Positions 10,020 through 19,929 of a stretch of 58,180 nucleotides of DNA are shown here, in pieces. Under the pieces are notes generated by a model that worked only from the letters and a program-made list of their open reading frames with translations, was not told where the DNA came from and did no database searches. Source of the DNA: Bacteroidia bacterium (GTDB lineage Bacteria; Bacteroidota; Bacteroidia; Cytophagales; Cyclobacteriaceae); assembly GCA_030426345.1 (NCBI GenBank), contig JAUHYU010000018.1, forward strand, positions 1 to 58,180, read 5' to 3'. The first letter of the stretch is position 1; each line of letters begins with the position of its first letter. The position numbers and the translations under genes were made by a program.

Positions 10020-10658
10020 ATGCGAAAGGGTTTATTACTATTTTTCTTAATTCATGTTGGAATTCATGGATTTTCACAGGATTTTCCGTCTGAAATATGG
10101 CACAGTGGCAAATTGGTCTTGCTATCTGAGGATACTATTGTAGGCAAAATAAAATATGACATTCAGAATGATCTGATTCAAATCAATGTCAAAAATGTAT
10201 TGCAAACTTATAGTGCAAGAAAGATTCTGTATTTTGAAATTTATGATGAAACAATAGAAAGTCACAGACATTTTTACGCATTGCCGTATAAAGTCCAAGC
10301 CAATTACGAAGTGCCGTTGCTTTTTGAAGCATTATATGAAGGTCATCTTTCTTTGCTTTGCCGTGAAGAAATAGTCACAGAAGCATCTCCCCAATACAAC
10401 AGCTACCCGTATTCTCCTTACGGCTACGGTGGTTCGCCTTACAATCAATCTAGGCAACGGCTAAGTTACAAATATTACTTTTTGGAAGAAGGAGGTGCAA
10501 TTCGTGATTATCATATGAAGCGGAGCGAGTTGCTTTCTTTTTTCAAAAAACAGCAACAAAAAGTCAAGCAATACATTAAAAAAAATCGCCTGAAACACGA
10601 TAGCATGCGTGATTTGGTGAGAGTCACTGCTTACTACAATGCACTGCTTGATAGTTAG
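10020..10658 (+). CDS. Secreted protein of unknown function
   Basis: The 212-residue protein has a clear signal peptide (MRKGLLLFFLIHVGIHGFSQ). A beta-rich region follows, then a Tyr/Pro/Gly-rich stretch (YNSYPYSPYGYGGSPYNQ, about residues 125-142), and a basic Lys-rich C-terminus (QQKVKQYIKKNRLKHDS). It starts 15 bases after ribBA and may be co-transcribed. I do not recognise the family. The signal peptide encodes one dispersed-motif copy (CATGGATTT at 10065). Confidence 0.75.
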   Translation: MRKGLLLFFLIHVGIHGFSQDFPSEIWHSGKLVLLSEDTIVGKIKYDIQNDLIQINVKNVLQTYSARKILYFEIYDETIESHRHFYALPYKVQANYEVPLLFEALYEGHLSLLCREEIVTEASPQYNSYPYSPYGYGGSPYNQSRQRLSYKYYFLEEGGAIRDYHMKRSELLSFFKKQQQKVKQYIKKNRLKHDSMRDLVRVTAYYNALLDS

Positions 10659-10695
10659 ACCTGTCGCTAGAAAGTCCCATTCCGATAATATTTTT

Positions 10696-10703
10696 TACCT
10701 TTG
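10696..10703 (+). promoter_or_regulatory. Putative -7 box for surE
   Basis: TACCTTTG matches TAnnTTTG and lies 73 bases before the chosen surE ATG. It also overlaps an upstream in-frame TTG, which supports the downstream ATG as the real start. No clear -33 box is seen. Confidence 0.5.
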
Positions 10704-10775
10704 CAAATATTTTTACTTGGCCTTTGGTCATTTTATTTTTCTTATATCGACATAATTCATTTACGTTACGCCACC

Positions 10776-11549
10776 ATGCCAAAACCTCTTATACTTGTTT
10801 CCAATGACGATGGGATAGATTCCAAAGGAATAAAATTATTGGTGGAACTAATGCAACAGCTTGGAGAAGTAATCGTGATCGCTCCTGATAGCCCACAGTC
10901 TGGTATGGGCCATGCAATTACTATTGGCAATACATTGCGCTTAACCGAATCATATATTTTTGACGGAGTGAAAGCCTTTCAATGTTCCGGCACACCTGCT
11001 GACTGTGTGAAAATGGGTAAAGGCTTTGCGTTGAAAGGCCGTAAGCCCGATTTGGTAGTAAGTGGCGTAAACCATGGCAGCAATACTTCCATCAGTGTGA
11101 TATACAGTGGCACCATGTCAGCTGCGATCGAAGGTGCCATCGAGGACATCCCGGCGATTGGATTTTCCCTTTGTGATTATGATGAGTCTGCCGACCTCAG
11201 CCACATTGGTGAGCATATTTTACAGATAACTTCGCAAGTAATAAAAACGGGATTGCCAAAAGGTGTGGCACTCAATGTGAATTTCCCGAAGAAACAGGAT
11301 GAGTCTATCCGTGGAATAAAAATATGTCGACAAACCAGAGCAAAATGGCAAGAAGAGTTTGATCAACGAGTTGACCCCTCCGGAGTTCAGTACTTCTGGC
11401 TAACTGGAAATTTCGTCAATCAGGACAAGGGAGAGGATATAGACGAGTGGGCCATAGCCAACAATTATACAGCAGTCGTTCCCGTTTCATTTGATCTGAC
11501 GGCTTACCACGCTATTGGAACATTAAATAAAGAATGGGATATTTTCTAA
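10776..11549 (+). CDS. surE: 5'/3'-nucleotidase SurE
   Basis: SurE is a metal-dependent survival-protein phosphatase acting on nucleoside monophosphates. I chose ATG 10776 (MPKPLILVSNDDG) rather than an upstream in-frame TTG at 10701, which overlaps the promoter box and would add 25 residues unlike the family. The resulting 257 residues match usual length. The metal site N-D-D-G is at residues 10-13. The conserved PDSPQSGMGHAIT is near residue 37, and VSGVNHGSN is near residue 97. It converges with the DUF6048 gene with a gap of only 3 bases. Confidence 0.95.
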   Translation: MPKPLILVSNDDGIDSKGIKLLVELMQQLGEVIVIAPDSPQSGMGHAITIGNTLRLTESYIFDGVKAFQCSGTPADCVKMGKGFALKGRKPDLVVSGVNHGSNTSISVIYSGTMSAAIEGAIEDIPAIGFSLCDYDESADLSHIGEHILQITSQVIKTGLPKGVALNVNFPKKQDESIRGIKICRQTRAKWQEEFDQRVDPSGVQYFWLTGNFVNQDKGEDIDEWAIANNYTAVVPVSFDLTAYHAIGTLNKEWDIF

Positions 11550-11552
11550 ATT

Positions 11553-12326
11553 CTATTTTCCAATCCTGTATTTTATATAGAAATTTACAGCCGGCACCAC
11601 GTTATCAAAAGTACGACCATATCCGGGAATAGAATAGATTCGAAGTACTTCCCTGTTTTCAAAATCCATTAAAAAGCGCAAACGGAATTTCCACCCAAGC
11701 AGCAATTTACTGGTTGGGTCTTCATCTTTTTTCTTAGAAAATTTCAAATATGTTTCCGTTCCCAAAATGATTTCTACCCAAGAGGCAGTAATATCTTTGG
11801 AGCCAAAACCCTCCTGATAATCTTCCCAGTATTCGCTATCGAGCAAAAATATTCCCTCATCCTCAAAGGAACTCACGCCATAGCGAAATCCCCCATAATA
11901 AAAACTCGTTGGATTGTATGAAGTATAATAATCTAACCCCAAACGGGCATAGGAACCTTTTACAGTATACTTCACTGTATTGTCGTACGCCTTCAAGGGA
12001 TTCAGCTCCGACATGCCAAACTCAGCAGCTAGCACATATTGCTCGTAAAATCTCAAGTTCAACCCTGCCTCATACTTGGATTCAAAATCTGTCCACAACA
12101 TCAACAGCTTACCATAATCCACCGCCAACTCTACTCCTGAAAGAAACTTTTTTACAGCTATTGAATCCGTTTGTTTTATTATATCTTCTTGAGGAGGAGT
12201 TTCTGTTATTTTCATGGGTTTTTGAGGCTTTTCACCCCCTTCCTGAGCCAAAGAGGGCGAAAGGCAAAAAGCCATTACCATGGCCAATAACAACCTAAAA
12301 ATATATGTATATCGTAGTTTGATCAT
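11553..12326 (-). CDS. DUF6048-like outer-membrane protein
   Basis: The 257-residue protein has a signal peptide (MIKLRYTYIFRLLLAMVMAF...), a Pro/Lys-rich linker (about residues 30-45), then a beta-rich domain. The aromatic strands (GLDYYTSYNPTSFYYGGFRYGV, read as two strands) and the terminal FYIKYRIGK suggest a small outer-membrane barrel. It overlaps the end of the lipoprotein gene by 32 bases, so the pair is coupled. I assign DUF6048 from memory of the DUF6452-DUF6048 gene pair in Bacteroidota. Its role is unknown. Confidence 0.7.
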   Translation of the reverse strand: MIKLRYTYIFRLLLAMVMAFCLSPSLAQEGGEKPQKPMKITETPPQEDIIKQTDSIAVKKFLSGVELAVDYGKLLMLWTDFESKYEAGLNLRFYEQYVLAAEFGMSELNPLKAYDNTVKYTVKGSYARLGLDYYTSYNPTSFYYGGFRYGVSSFEDEGIFLLDSEYWEDYQEGFGSKDITASWVEIILGTETYLKFSKKKDEDPTSKLLLGWKFRLRFLMDFENREVLRIYSIPGYGRTFDNVVPAVNFYIKYRIGK

Positions 12327-12912
12327 TGCTGCATCCGCTTTTGAGACATTGCACCCTTACACTGTCAAAAGTACTGATTTCTTCATCTACACCAATTCCG
12401 CTCACCTGCATGCGTACACCATCGAGCGTCTGGGTGATCTGTCGGCTATAAAATAGTTGCAAAGTATCCTCAAATCCATGAAAACCAAAATAGAAAGTAG
12501 AGGTATCATGCTGCATGTCCACTGGTATGGCAAAATTATTGATTACAGTGTCCTGAAAAAAATCCATGGATTTTCCACCCTTTGCGGCAATAAAATCCAC
12601 CAAGGCACTGCCTGACGTAAACAGTGAATAATCTTCACCGAGTCGGATACTATCCTCCCGAAGAATAATTAGTGATTGTTGTATCTCTGCCCTTTCTTCC
12701 GGCGACAATTCTCCTTCCAATTGCGCCATGCCAGTTGCAATCTTTTCTTTCACCTCTGAAAACAGGCTATCCACCTTCGTCAAGCTTGCATCTGCTTGAA
12801 ATTTTAATTTTACTTTCGGATTGAGATTGCAGTCCGCACAGTTGTCTTCCGTGTCGCAAGACAACAAAAACAAAACAGGCAAGAGCAACAAGTATGTAAA
12901 TATCTTCACCAT
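12295..12912 (-). CDS. DUF6452-like lipoprotein
   Basis: I chose the ATG at 12910-12912, 7 codons inside an in-frame TTG, because it gives a compact lipoprotein signal (MVKIFTYLLLLPVLFLLSC). The mature 205-residue-class protein has an acidic linker with Cys pairs (CADC), a helical region (about residues 45-90) and a beta C-terminus. It pairs with the downstream DUF6048-like barrel, so they may work together in the outer membrane. The function is unknown. It contains one dispersed-motif copy at 12561-12585, encoding GGKSMDFF. Confidence 0.7.
   Translation of the reverse strand: MVKIFTYLLLLPVLFLLSCDTEDNCADCNLNPKVKLKFQADASLTKVDSLFSEVKEKIATGMAQLEGELSPEERAEIQQSLIILREDSIRLGEDYSLFTSGSALVDFIAAKGGKSMDFFQDTVINNFAIPVDMQHDTSTFYFGFHGFEDTLQLFYSRQITQTLDGVRMQVSGIGVDEEISTFDSVRVQCLKSGCSNDQTTIYIYF
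12561..12585 (+). repeat. Dispersed CATGGATTT motif inside the DUF6452-like gene
   Basis: It is a palindromic core (AAATCCATGGATTT) with CCACCCTTTGC downstream. On the coding strand it reads in the S-M frame (KSMDF). Confidence 0.65.
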
Positions 12913-12980
12913 AGCTTCCTCACAAAAATACAACCTGCCTAGGATAATTCGGGGATAATTGGCAAAACATTAAAAGCCAC

Positions 12981-13001
12981 TCATGGATTTTAGGGTCTTT
13001 T
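12981..13001 (+). repeat. Dispersed CATGGATTT motif, intergenic
   Basis: TCATGGATTTTAGGGTCTTTT lies between the priA stop (13011) and the DUF6452-like gene. It is one of the best intergenic matches to the consensus. Confidence 0.7.
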
Positions 13002-13010
13002 CCAATCATT

Positions 13011-15530
13011 TCAGTACGGATCAACATCAAAGACCACCCAAACCTGTTTATAGTCTTTTTCCTGCTTCAGCAAGTTAGCAGTATCGATCAGCATATTTTT
13101 CAAACCGCCCAAGTCTGCATAGTTGCGGGGAATTTTCAAAATAATTTCCATCAAATATAAATTCCTGATTTTAGCAATCATAGGCTCATGTGGCCCCAAC
13201 ACGAGGTTTTTATTGAATTTAAGTTTGATCCTATGTGCCATTGTATTTGATGCTTGCTGGATCACAGCCTTGTCCCGATGCTTTAAAGTGACTCTAATCA
13301 AACGGTAAAATGGCGGATATTTATATTTGTGACGTTCCTCTATTTCATGATTATAAAACTCAGAAAAATCCTGTCGTGAAATATAATGTAAAATGGGTTG
13401 TTTTAAGTTAGCCGTCTGCACGACCACCTCTCCCGCCTTTTCTTTCCGACCGGAGCGGCCACTCACCTGTACTGCGAGTTGGTAGGTGCGCTCAAAAGAA
13501 CGGAAATCAGGGAAGTGTAGCATCCGATCAATATCAAAAATTCCCACCAACGTGACTCCATCAAAATCCAGCCCCTTGCTCACCATCTGTGTCCCCACCA
13601 AAATATCAACATCCCCCTGCTCAAAATCATTGATAATCTTCTGATAGCTATATTTCTTTCGGGTAGTATCCAAATCCATCCGTTGAATCCGCGCTTCAGG
13701 AAAAAGCAATTTCAAGTCTTCTTCTAACTTTTCTGTCCCAAAACCCATCGTATTCAACTTGGTTGAACCACAGGCCGGACACGTAACGGACAACCGCTCA
13801 TGATGCCCACAATAGTGACATCTCAACTGGTTGTAGTACATGTGAAAAGTAAGGCTAACAGCGCAGTTATTGCATTTTGGAATCCAACTGCATTCTTCAC
13901 ATGAAATATATGGTGAATACCCACGCCTATTTTGAAAGACAATAACTTGCTCATTTCTAGACAGTGATTGTTCGATCTTAGCTACCAAGGCGGAGGTGAA
14001 ATCCCCTTTGATGGTTTTATATTTCCGCTCCATGGCAATATCTGCATAGCTGATCTTTGGCAAACTTGCCGCACCATAGCGCTGATTGAGCTGGACATAA
14101 CCAAACTTCCCTTCCCTAGCCAAGTAGTAAGATTCGAATGCAGGTGTGGCAGTTCCCATTAGCACCTTGGCGGCATGGATTTTAGCCAGTATTTGTACTG
14201 CATCTCGGGCATGATAGCGTGGGGCAGGATCGAATTGTTTGTATGAAAATTCATGTTCCTCATCAACGATAATCAATCCCAAATTATCAAATGGTAAAAA
14301 AATGGAAGATCTAACTCCCACGATTAGGGAAAACCTACCCGAGATCAATCCCTTCCAAACTTCCACGCGTTCGTTGTCAGAATACTTAGAATGATAAACG
14401 CCCATTTCATCTCCAAATACCTTTTGCAGCCTTGTCACAATCTGGGTAGTTAGCGCAATCTCTGGAAGCAAATACAAAACCTGTTCGCCTTGCTCCAGAA
14501 TATCCCGTATCAGATCTATATAAATCTCTGTCTTGCCACTACCGGTGATACCGTGCAACAAAACAGTTTGCCTTTGTTCAAAACTTTGTAGGATTTCACC
14601 TTTAGCATTTTCCTGATGTTCCGAAAGAGTAAAACTATAGTTGGCATTAGTAGCAGGTAAATTGAACCTTGGCACGATCATCTGAAACCGCTCCATCACC
14701 TTATTTTTCTCTAAGGTTTTAAGGGATGATTCAGAGATTCCTGCAGACAGCAATTCCTTTTTCGCAATTCCTTTTGGATTAAGCTCTGGTTGCTGGAATA
14801 TGGGAACAAGCCGAAGGTATGCTAGCAAAACATCCAATTGCTTGGGCTTTTTTTCCAGTTCGCCCATCAGTTCCTTCAGGTGCTTTTCTTTGAGCCAATG
14901 TTGCGCAAGCTTAATATACGTTTCTTTTTTGGGAGCATATTTTTCTTTAACCTCTTCAAAAATCAAAATGATATCTTTTGCAATCAGCGACTTGATCACA
15001 TTCAGATAGGTCTTGATCTGCAGAATCGATGCGGCTTCGCCATAAGTAATCACCTGATCTCGCTCCAAAACCTGAATGATTAATAATTCGTTTTCCGAAC
15101 ATAAACCTATTGCTTCTGTTGGATCAAATTGTGGATTGAGCTGTATCTTGGATTCACTGCTGAGCTTTAGCCCTGATGGCATCCCCACGATCAACACCTG
15201 CCCCATTGACGACATGTAATACTCTGCAATCCACTCAAACAGCATGAGCTGCTTTTCATTCATGACCGGCGAATCATCCAATAAGTCAATAAGGTATTTG
15301 GCCTGATATACCTCGGGTGGATTTTCATGAATCTTAACAATAACTCCGGTAATGATCTTCTTCTTACCAAATTGTACAATGACGCGAAATCCAACGCCTA
15401 TTTTTTCATTGAACTCAAATGGCACACGGTATGTAAACAATTTTGTGATGGGTACCGGCAATAGCACGTCCACAAAAAGGGTAGTCCTTTCCTGGTGTTG
15501 ATTTGATGTATCTAATTCCAGTTGTCCCAA
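13011..15530 (-). CDS. priA: Primosomal replication-restart helicase PriA
   Basis: PriA reloads the replisome at stalled forks. The 839-residue protein has an N-terminal 3'-DNA-binding domain and a Walker A GITGSGKTE at about residue 328. The DEEH box is at about 422 (VDEEHEFSYKQ). Eight zinc cysteines lie at about 545-590 (CEEC, CNNC, CHYC, CPAC), followed by a helicase C-terminal region. The only start I find is a TTG at 15530, five bases after the DUF255 gene; no in-frame ATG lies nearby. It is the last gene of a GSCFA-DUF255-priA operon and contains one motif copy at 14173-14194. Confidence 0.96.
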   Translation of the reverse strand: MGQLELDTSNQHQERTTLFVDVLLPVPITKLFTYRVPFEFNEKIGVGFRVIVQFGKKKIITGVIVKIHENPPEVYQAKYLIDLLDDSPVMNEKQLMLFEWIAEYYMSSMGQVLIVGMPSGLKLSSESKIQLNPQFDPTEAIGLCSENELLIIQVLERDQVITYGEAASILQIKTYLNVIKSLIAKDIILIFEEVKEKYAPKKETYIKLAQHWLKEKHLKELMGELEKKPKQLDVLLAYLRLVPIFQQPELNPKGIAKKELLSAGISESSLKTLEKNKVMERFQMIVPRFNLPATNANYSFTLSEHQENAKGEILQSFEQRQTVLLHGITGSGKTEIYIDLIRDILEQGEQVLYLLPEIALTTQIVTRLQKVFGDEMGVYHSKYSDNERVEVWKGLISGRFSLIVGVRSSIFLPFDNLGLIIVDEEHEFSYKQFDPAPRYHARDAVQILAKIHAAKVLMGTATPAFESYYLAREGKFGYVQLNQRYGAASLPKISYADIAMERKYKTIKGDFTSALVAKIEQSLSRNEQVIVFQNRRGYSPYISCEECSWIPKCNNCAVSLTFHMYYNQLRCHYCGHHERLSVTCPACGSTKLNTMGFGTEKLEEDLKLLFPEARIQRMDLDTTRKKYSYQKIINDFEQGDVDILVGTQMVSKGLDFDGVTLVGIFDIDRMLHFPDFRSFERTYQLAVQVSGRSGRKEKAGEVVVQTANLKQPILHYISRQDFSEFYNHEIEERHKYKYPPFYRLIRVTLKHRDKAVIQQASNTMAHRIKLKFNKNLVLGPHEPMIAKIRNLYLMEIILKIPRNYADLGGLKNMLIDTANLLKQEKDYKQVWVVFDVDPY
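14173..14194 (+). repeat. Dispersed CATGGATTT motif inside priA
   Basis: CATGGATTTTAGCC is followed by AGTATTT. The coding strand reads LAKIHAAK. Confidence 0.55.
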
Positions 15531-15535
15531 TTCTT

Positions 15536-17587
15536 TTAAGATTTGGAAGATTTAGTGGTTGGAGTTAATTGCTCCATCGCTTCTTCCACTGTATGCGCAG
15601 GCAAGTTACAGGCCTTATTATAACAAACATAAACCGTTGTTTTTCCATGAACAGGCTCTCGATTCTGGAGCAGCGGGAGATCTCCGGATTGCCTATCAGC
15701 AACGATGATTTTATTGGGCATAAAATGCCTTTGAAATCCATGAGCAAAAGGCTGATATTCCTCACCAACAATAGCGATCTCCGCTGTAGGCTTCGTACGC
15801 AAGCTATAAAGTGTACCCCAATTGGTAAGATATTGCGGGTCGTTTTTCATCAATGGAATGACCTTAGCAAGCATGCCTTCGGAAATTTCGATAAAGTCAG
15901 TTCGCTCAAGCACATTTCCCAAAAGGAATAAATTCTGCGCCATGGCCGAATTGGAAGCCGGAATCACATTATCAAATATCTCTTTTTTTCTGGCGACTAA
16001 TTGTTCAGAAGTATTTGAAGTATAAAAAAATAACCCCTCATCCTCATCATAAAAATGCTCAAGAGAATATTCCGTCAGTTCCGTAGCCAAGTCAAGCCAT
16101 TTTCGTTCAAAATTCGCTTGATACAAAGCAATAAACGCCTCAATCACAAAAGCATAATCATCTAAATATCCATGGATTTCTGTGCCTTTTTGAGCAAAAC
16201 TCCGAATCAGTGCTCCATCACGATATAAATTTTCATGGATAAATGAAGCATTTTTATCTGCCAATTCCAAGAAGGCCTTTTCACCAAAAGCGTGATAGGC
16301 ATCCACAAGTCCTTTGAGCATCAGGGCATTCCAACTTGTCAGGATTTTATCATCCAAGCCCGGCTTTTCCCGCTTGGCGCGAATTTCCATCAACTTGCTT
16401 TTAGCCAATGACAATTCATGGATAAATGATGCTTTTTCCAATCCATTTTCGCTAGCAAACTGCTCAGGCGTCTGACTGATATGCAAAATATTCAGGCCTC
16501 GTTCCCAATTCCCGGAAGGAGTCACTTGATAATATTTCTTGAATGACTTACTTTCTTTTCCCAAGACTTCATTCAATTCAGCTTCGCTCCAGATATAATA
16601 ATTGCCCTCCTCCCCTTCGCTGTCTGCGTCCAAAGCACAGTAAAATCCATAGTCGGGACTTGTTAATTCACGTTTTATAAAATCTATCGATTCATAAACC
16701 ACTTCCTTAAACCTCACGTTCTGAGATACTTGAAATCCATTGGCGTACAGGCTGATCAATTGTGCGTTGTCATATAACATCTTTTCGAAATGAGGGGCAA
16801 ACCATCGCTCGTCCACAGAGTATCTGGCGAAGCCCCCTCCTATCTGATCATAAATTCCGCCATTGCCCATTTTCGTCAAGGTGAGCATCAAGTGGTCATG
16901 GATTTCTGTGTCTTTTAAGTAGTAATTAGCCGTGAGCAAGAATTTCCAGATCGAAGGGTTTGGAAATTTTGGTGCGCGCTTCAATCCCCCATGTTGGTGG
17001 TCTAAATGGTTTTTCATTGCATTAGCCATATTCTTGAGCGTATCTGTATCCGCTTGAAAATCATGGTTTTTAAAGCCATACTTTTCAGAATCTGTCACCG
17101 CCAACGACTTGGCAAATGCCTCTGCAGAATCCACCAACTCACCTCGTTTTTCATCATAAGCCTCTCGGATGCTTTTCAAAATATGAACCCATTGTTTCGG
17201 CTGAAAATATGTACCCCCATAAAATGGCTTTTGGTCTGGCATGGTAAAAACATTCAGTGGCCAACCACCCTGAAGCCCCATCGTCTGCACCGCTTCCATA
17301 TAAACCTGATCTACATCGGGGCGCTCTTCCCTATCCACTTTTATGCAAATAAAGCCATCGTTCATCACCTTGGCAATTTCCTCGTTTTCAAACGACTCGC
17401 GCTCCATGACGTGGCACCAATGGCACGCCGAATACCCGATCGAAATAATCATAGGCTTGTCTTCTTCAACCGCCTTCATCAAAGCCTCCTCCCCCCATGG
17501 ATGCCACTGTACGGGATTGTAAGCATGTTGCTTTAGGTACGGACTGGTTGAATCAACAAGTTTATTTGAAATTTTATTTTGGCTCAT
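15536..17587 (-). CDS. Thioredoxin-domain DUF255 protein (YyaL / SPATA20 family)
   Basis: The 683-residue protein starts with a DUF255 thioredoxin-like domain carrying C55-H-W-C58 in [14 protein letters not shown]. An (alpha/alpha)6-type region follows, with blocks such as [21 protein letters not shown] (in two parts) and GYLDDYAF. Length and layout match the family. Its biochemical role is not settled; a disulfide or sugar-epimerase-related role has been suggested from structure. Its start overlaps the GSCFA stop (ATGA-type, 4 bases). Unusually, it holds five exact or near-consensus copies of the dispersed motif plus one degenerate copy. Confidence 0.93.
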   Translation of the reverse strand: MSQNKISNKLVDSTSPYLKQHAYNPVQWHPWGEEALMKAVEEDKPMIISIGYSACHWCHVMERESFENEEIAKVMNDGFICIKVDREERPDVDQVYMEAVQTMGLQGGWPLNVFTMPDQKPFYGGTYFQPKQWVHILKSIREAYDEKRGELVDSAEAFAKSLAVTDSEKYGFKNHDFQADTDTLKNMANAMKNHLDHQHGGLKRAPKFPNPSIWKFLLTANYYLKDTEIHDHLMLTLTKMGNGGIYDQIGGGFARYSVDERWFAPHFEKMLYDNAQLISLYANGFQVSQNVRFKEVVYESIDFIKRELTSPDYGFYCALDADSEGEEGNYYIWSEAELNEVLGKESKSFKKYYQVTPSGNWERGLNILHISQTPEQFASENGLEKASFIHELSLAKSKLMEIRAKREKPGLDDKILTSWNALMLKGLVDAYHAFGEKAFLELADKNASFIHENLYRDGALIRSFAQKGTEIHGYLDDYAFVIEAFIALYQANFERKWLDLATELTEYSLEHFYDEDEGLFFYTSNTSEQLVARKKEIFDNVIPASNSAMAQNLFLLGNVLERTDFIEISEGMLAKVIPLMKNDPQYLTNWGTLYSLRTKPTAEIAIVGEEYQPFAHGFQRHFMPNKIIVADRQSGDLPLLQNREPVHGKTTVYVCYNKACNLPAHTVEEAMEQLTPTTKSSKS
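15721..15747 (-). repeat. Dispersed motif inside the DUF255 gene (sense orientation)
   Basis: Read on the minus strand it is CATGGATTT-CAAAG-GCATTTTA, encoding HGFQRHFM. This is one of the few coding copies in sense orientation. Confidence 0.6.
16169..16194 (+). repeat. Dispersed motif inside the DUF255 gene, copy 2
   Basis: TCCATGGATTTCTGTGCCTTTTTGAG; the coding strand reads KGTEIHG. This is a full core plus T-rich tail. Confidence 0.7.
16232..16257 (+). repeat. Dispersed motif variant inside the DUF255 gene, copy 3
   Basis: TTCATGGAT-AAATGAAGCATTTTTAT; the coding strand reads NASFIHE. The core has AAA for TTT after CATGGAT, but the GCATTTTT tail is kept. Confidence 0.55.
16415..16439 (+). 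repeat. Dispersed motif variant inside the DUF255 gene, copy 4
   Basis: TTCATGGATAAATGATGCTTTTT; the coding strand reads KASFIHE. It is nearly identical to the copy at 16232, though the two lie in different parts of the protein. Confidence 0.6.
16895..16919 (+). repeat. Dispersed motif inside the DUF255 gene, copy 5
   Basis: GTCATGGATTTCTGTGTCTTTTAAG; the coding strand reads KDTEIHD. It closely matches the copy at 16169. Confidence 0.65.
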
Positions 17588-18555
17588 ATGAGTTGTGATT
17601 TCAGAATTTCAAGCTCTGGCGTTATGTCTATCTTGTTCTTAAACCCGTTTAGTTGATCAATGGTTTTATGTATAAACTTCTGATGTTCTTGGCTGTCCTT
17701 ATTGAAAGGTCGATGGTTCAGTGCTTTTCTGATTTTATCCCATTGCTTCACAAAATCCTTAGTGGACTCATCAAAAAATACTTCTGTGAATATATTCCAA
17801 ATATGGTCAGTAGCCACAGTGCTCGGATGTAACATATCCTCGGTATAGAACCGATAATCGCGCAACTCATCCATCATAATCTCAAAAGCAGGGAAATACT
17901 CTACATTGTCAAACTTGTTCTTCAACTTTTCACAGGCAATTCTCAGAATCGACTTGCTGACATTATTCTGCTCGAAGGTTTCCTTCTGATGGCGAACAGG
18001 ACTGACTGTCAAAATGAATCGCATATTTCTGTTCATGCTCCTGATGAGGTCATAATGCACTTTAAATCCATGAACTATTTCCTCAATTTCCATAAACCTT
18101 CTCTCAAATTCCTCCTGAGGTGTTTTATGGCAATTGGCCACGATCTCGCCTGTTTCCTTCAGCTCATAAACGATGGCCGTACCCAGTGTATAAATGATAG
18201 TAGTAATGTCAGGCAATTGTGTGCCAAGCCGACTAATTTGCTCGTTGGCATTGTCAACAACTTCCTTTCGATTTAAATTGGAAAGGTCAGAATGCAAGTC
18301 ATAGTGGTGGAAGATTCCATGATTTTCCACCACCCCCATTGTATCGATTATGCTTTTAGATGTGGCAAGATTGACAATTTTAAAGATAGAATGGGGATTG
18401 AACAAAATACCAAATGGATTGATATTTATATCAAATTTATAATCCGACAGCTTCTGCCCAATGTTTTGCGCAAAGCACGAACCCATCGCTAAAATAGAAT
18501 CTCTATGCGTGATCTTATGAGCAGAAACCGATGGGTTGACAGGCGTTGAAAACAT
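17584..18555 (-). CDS. GSCFA domain protein
   Basis: The protein has the family signature GSCFAQNIG near residue 25, followed by NPFGILFNP, and conserved blocks TLGTA and SPVRH. These resemble SGNH/GDSL hydrolases, to which GSCFA is related, so an esterase-type activity is plausible but unproven. I chose the ATG at 18553-18555 (MFSTPVNPS...); an ATG 8 codons upstream at 18579 is possible. It is the first gene of a tight operon with the DUF255 and priA genes. It contains a motif copy at 18064-18072 (minus strand CATGGATTT). Confidence 0.85.
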   Translation of the reverse strand: MFSTPVNPSVSAHKITHRDSILAMGSCFAQNIGQKLSDYKFDININPFGILFNPHSIFKIVNLATSKSIIDTMGVVENHGIFHHYDLHSDLSNLNRKEVVDNANEQISRLGTQLPDITTIIYTLGTAIVYELKETGEIVANCHKTPQEEFERRFMEIEEIVHGFKVHYDLIRSMNRNMRFILTVSPVRHQKETFEQNNVSKSILRIACEKLKNKFDNVEYFPAFEIMMDELRDYRFYTEDMLHPSTVATDHIWNIFTEVFFDESTKDFVKQWDKIRKALNHRPFNKDSQEHQKFIHKTIDQLNGFKNKIDITPELEILKSQLI

Positions 18556-18705
18556 ATGGTAAAGGTAAAATCTGATCATTAAGAAAAAAATAAGACCTTA
18601 GGAAAAGTAAATTGATATTTTCACAGTCCATTCATTTCAAATTTCTTTTTTGCCTTGGGCAACTATTTTTAAAACCCTAGGGTTCTACAAGAGAACAGCA
18701 CATAC

Positions 18706-19266
18706 ATGAAAGAAATGATATTGAGCGAAGAAGAATTAGTAAGGAGGTGCATCGGCAAGGATCGACATGCACACGAATTCCTCTTCAATCAATTTTATCA
18801 AGAGCTTTACATCATCGCGATGCGTTATTTGAGCGATCACCACAATGCGGAAGATGTGGTCATTCAATCATTTACAAGGGTTTTTAAGTATTTGAAAAAC
18901 TTTTCATATCAAGGCCCGGGAAGTCTGGGGAAATGGATTCGCACAATACTGATCAATGAGGCAATCAGAAGTTTGAAAAAAAGAAACCTTATCGAGTTTA
19001 ACGATGAGATCAAACATATGGATACGCAGAATCTAGAAGCTAACGCCTTACAACAAATGCAGGCTTCTGATATTTTAAGGATGATCGAAAAGCTTCCAAC
19101 TGGCTATAGAACCGTATTCAACCTGTTTGCGGTAGAAGGGTTTTCGCACAAGGAAATCGCCGATAAACTCGGGATCAGTGAGAGTACATCCAAAACGCAA
19201 CTGAAAAAAGCACGGCATCAATTGATGAACAACATTCAAAATAACATGAATTATGGAACCATTTGA
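18706..19266 (+). CDS. ECF-type RNA polymerase sigma factor
   Basis: The 186-residue protein has sigma region 2 at about residues 22-90 (AMRYLSDHHNAEDVVIQSF) and region 4 at about 130-178. The HTH in region 4 is GFSHKEIADKLGISESTSKTQL. It recruits RNA polymerase to a small alternative regulon. It overlaps the next gene by 14 bases, which encodes a single-pass membrane protein. That is the usual place for an anti-sigma factor. No SusC-type receptor is adjacent, so a role in polysaccharide sensing is not indicated. Confidence 0.92.
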   Translation: MKEMILSEEELVRRCIGKDRHAHEFLFNQFYQELYIIAMRYLSDHHNAEDVVIQSFTRVFKYLKNFSYQGPGSLGKWIRTILINEAIRSLKKRNLIEFNDEIKHMDTQNLEANALQQMQASDILRMIEKLPTGYRTVFNLFAVEGFSHKEIADKLGISESTSKTQLKKARHQLMNNIQNNMNYGTI

Positions 19267-19885
19267 TATAGATAGAATCATCAAGCAAAAAGCATCAGAA
19301 TTCCATGGTTTGCATCAGCAAGAGATAGATGCTGCCAAGCCGTTTGTCTGGTCGGAAATCCAGAGGAAGGAAAGAACGTATTTGACATGGATTCACCTCG
19401 CTGCTGCAGTTTTGCTTCTAATGCTCTGTTTTTCCATGATTCTAATCAACATTCAAAAAAAACATGGAAAGGAAATAGAAAATCTATCGGCCAAAATAGA
19501 CCAAATACAAAATGGATATGCAGCACAAACTAAAGCTCTCAATATAAAAACAAATCAAATCGCCTCCTTGACCAACAAGCAAGCAGAATTGAACGATAAA
19601 TTGTCTGAGCAGAATACAGCACCAATTCCACATCGGGAACGATTCGTCTATCACACTGATACAGTATTTATAAAACAGGTGCAGTACATAACAAAGACCG
19701 AAAAGCCTTCGGAGTCAGACGAGCAACCCATGGAAAAAGAGGCCTTTTTTGAACAAAAAACTTCTGATGAGATAGCTATAAACCCTAAAGTAGACGATGT
19801 CATTTTTCCCAGCTATCAAAGTCAGGAAAAGCAGCCAGAAACGCTCAAAGTAAAATTCGGGTCTTTCGCATCAAACAGGAATTAA
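19253..19885 (+). CDS. Single-pass membrane protein, putative anti-sigma factor
   Basis: The 210-residue protein has a short cytoplasmic N-terminus (about 42 residues, with a KPFVWSEIQRKE stretch) and one membrane helix (about residues 45-65). A coiled coil (about 70-125) rich in Lys/Glu/Gln and a variable tail follow. The 14-base overlap with the sigma gene and the topology suggest an anti-sigma or sigma-modulating role. I see no zinc-binding HxxxCxxC motif, so it is not a classical ZAS protein. Confidence 0.7.
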   Translation: MEPFDIDRIIKQKASEFHGLHQQEIDAAKPFVWSEIQRKERTYLTWIHLAAAVLLLMLCFSMILINIQKKHGKEIENLSAKIDQIQNGYAAQTKALNIKTNQIASLTNKQAELNDKLSEQNTAPIPHRERFVYHTDTVFIKQVQYITKTEKPSESDEQPMEKEAFFEQKTSDEIAINPKVDDVIFPSYQSQEKQPETLKVKFGSFASNRN

Positions 19886-19929
19886 TCCCCAATTATAAAA
19901 ATATTTTCAACTCAATAAATAAACTTATC

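Noticed and set aside
10701-10775. Longer surE reading from a TTG
   Set aside because: It overlaps the likely promoter box and adds a hydrophobic stretch foreign to SurE.
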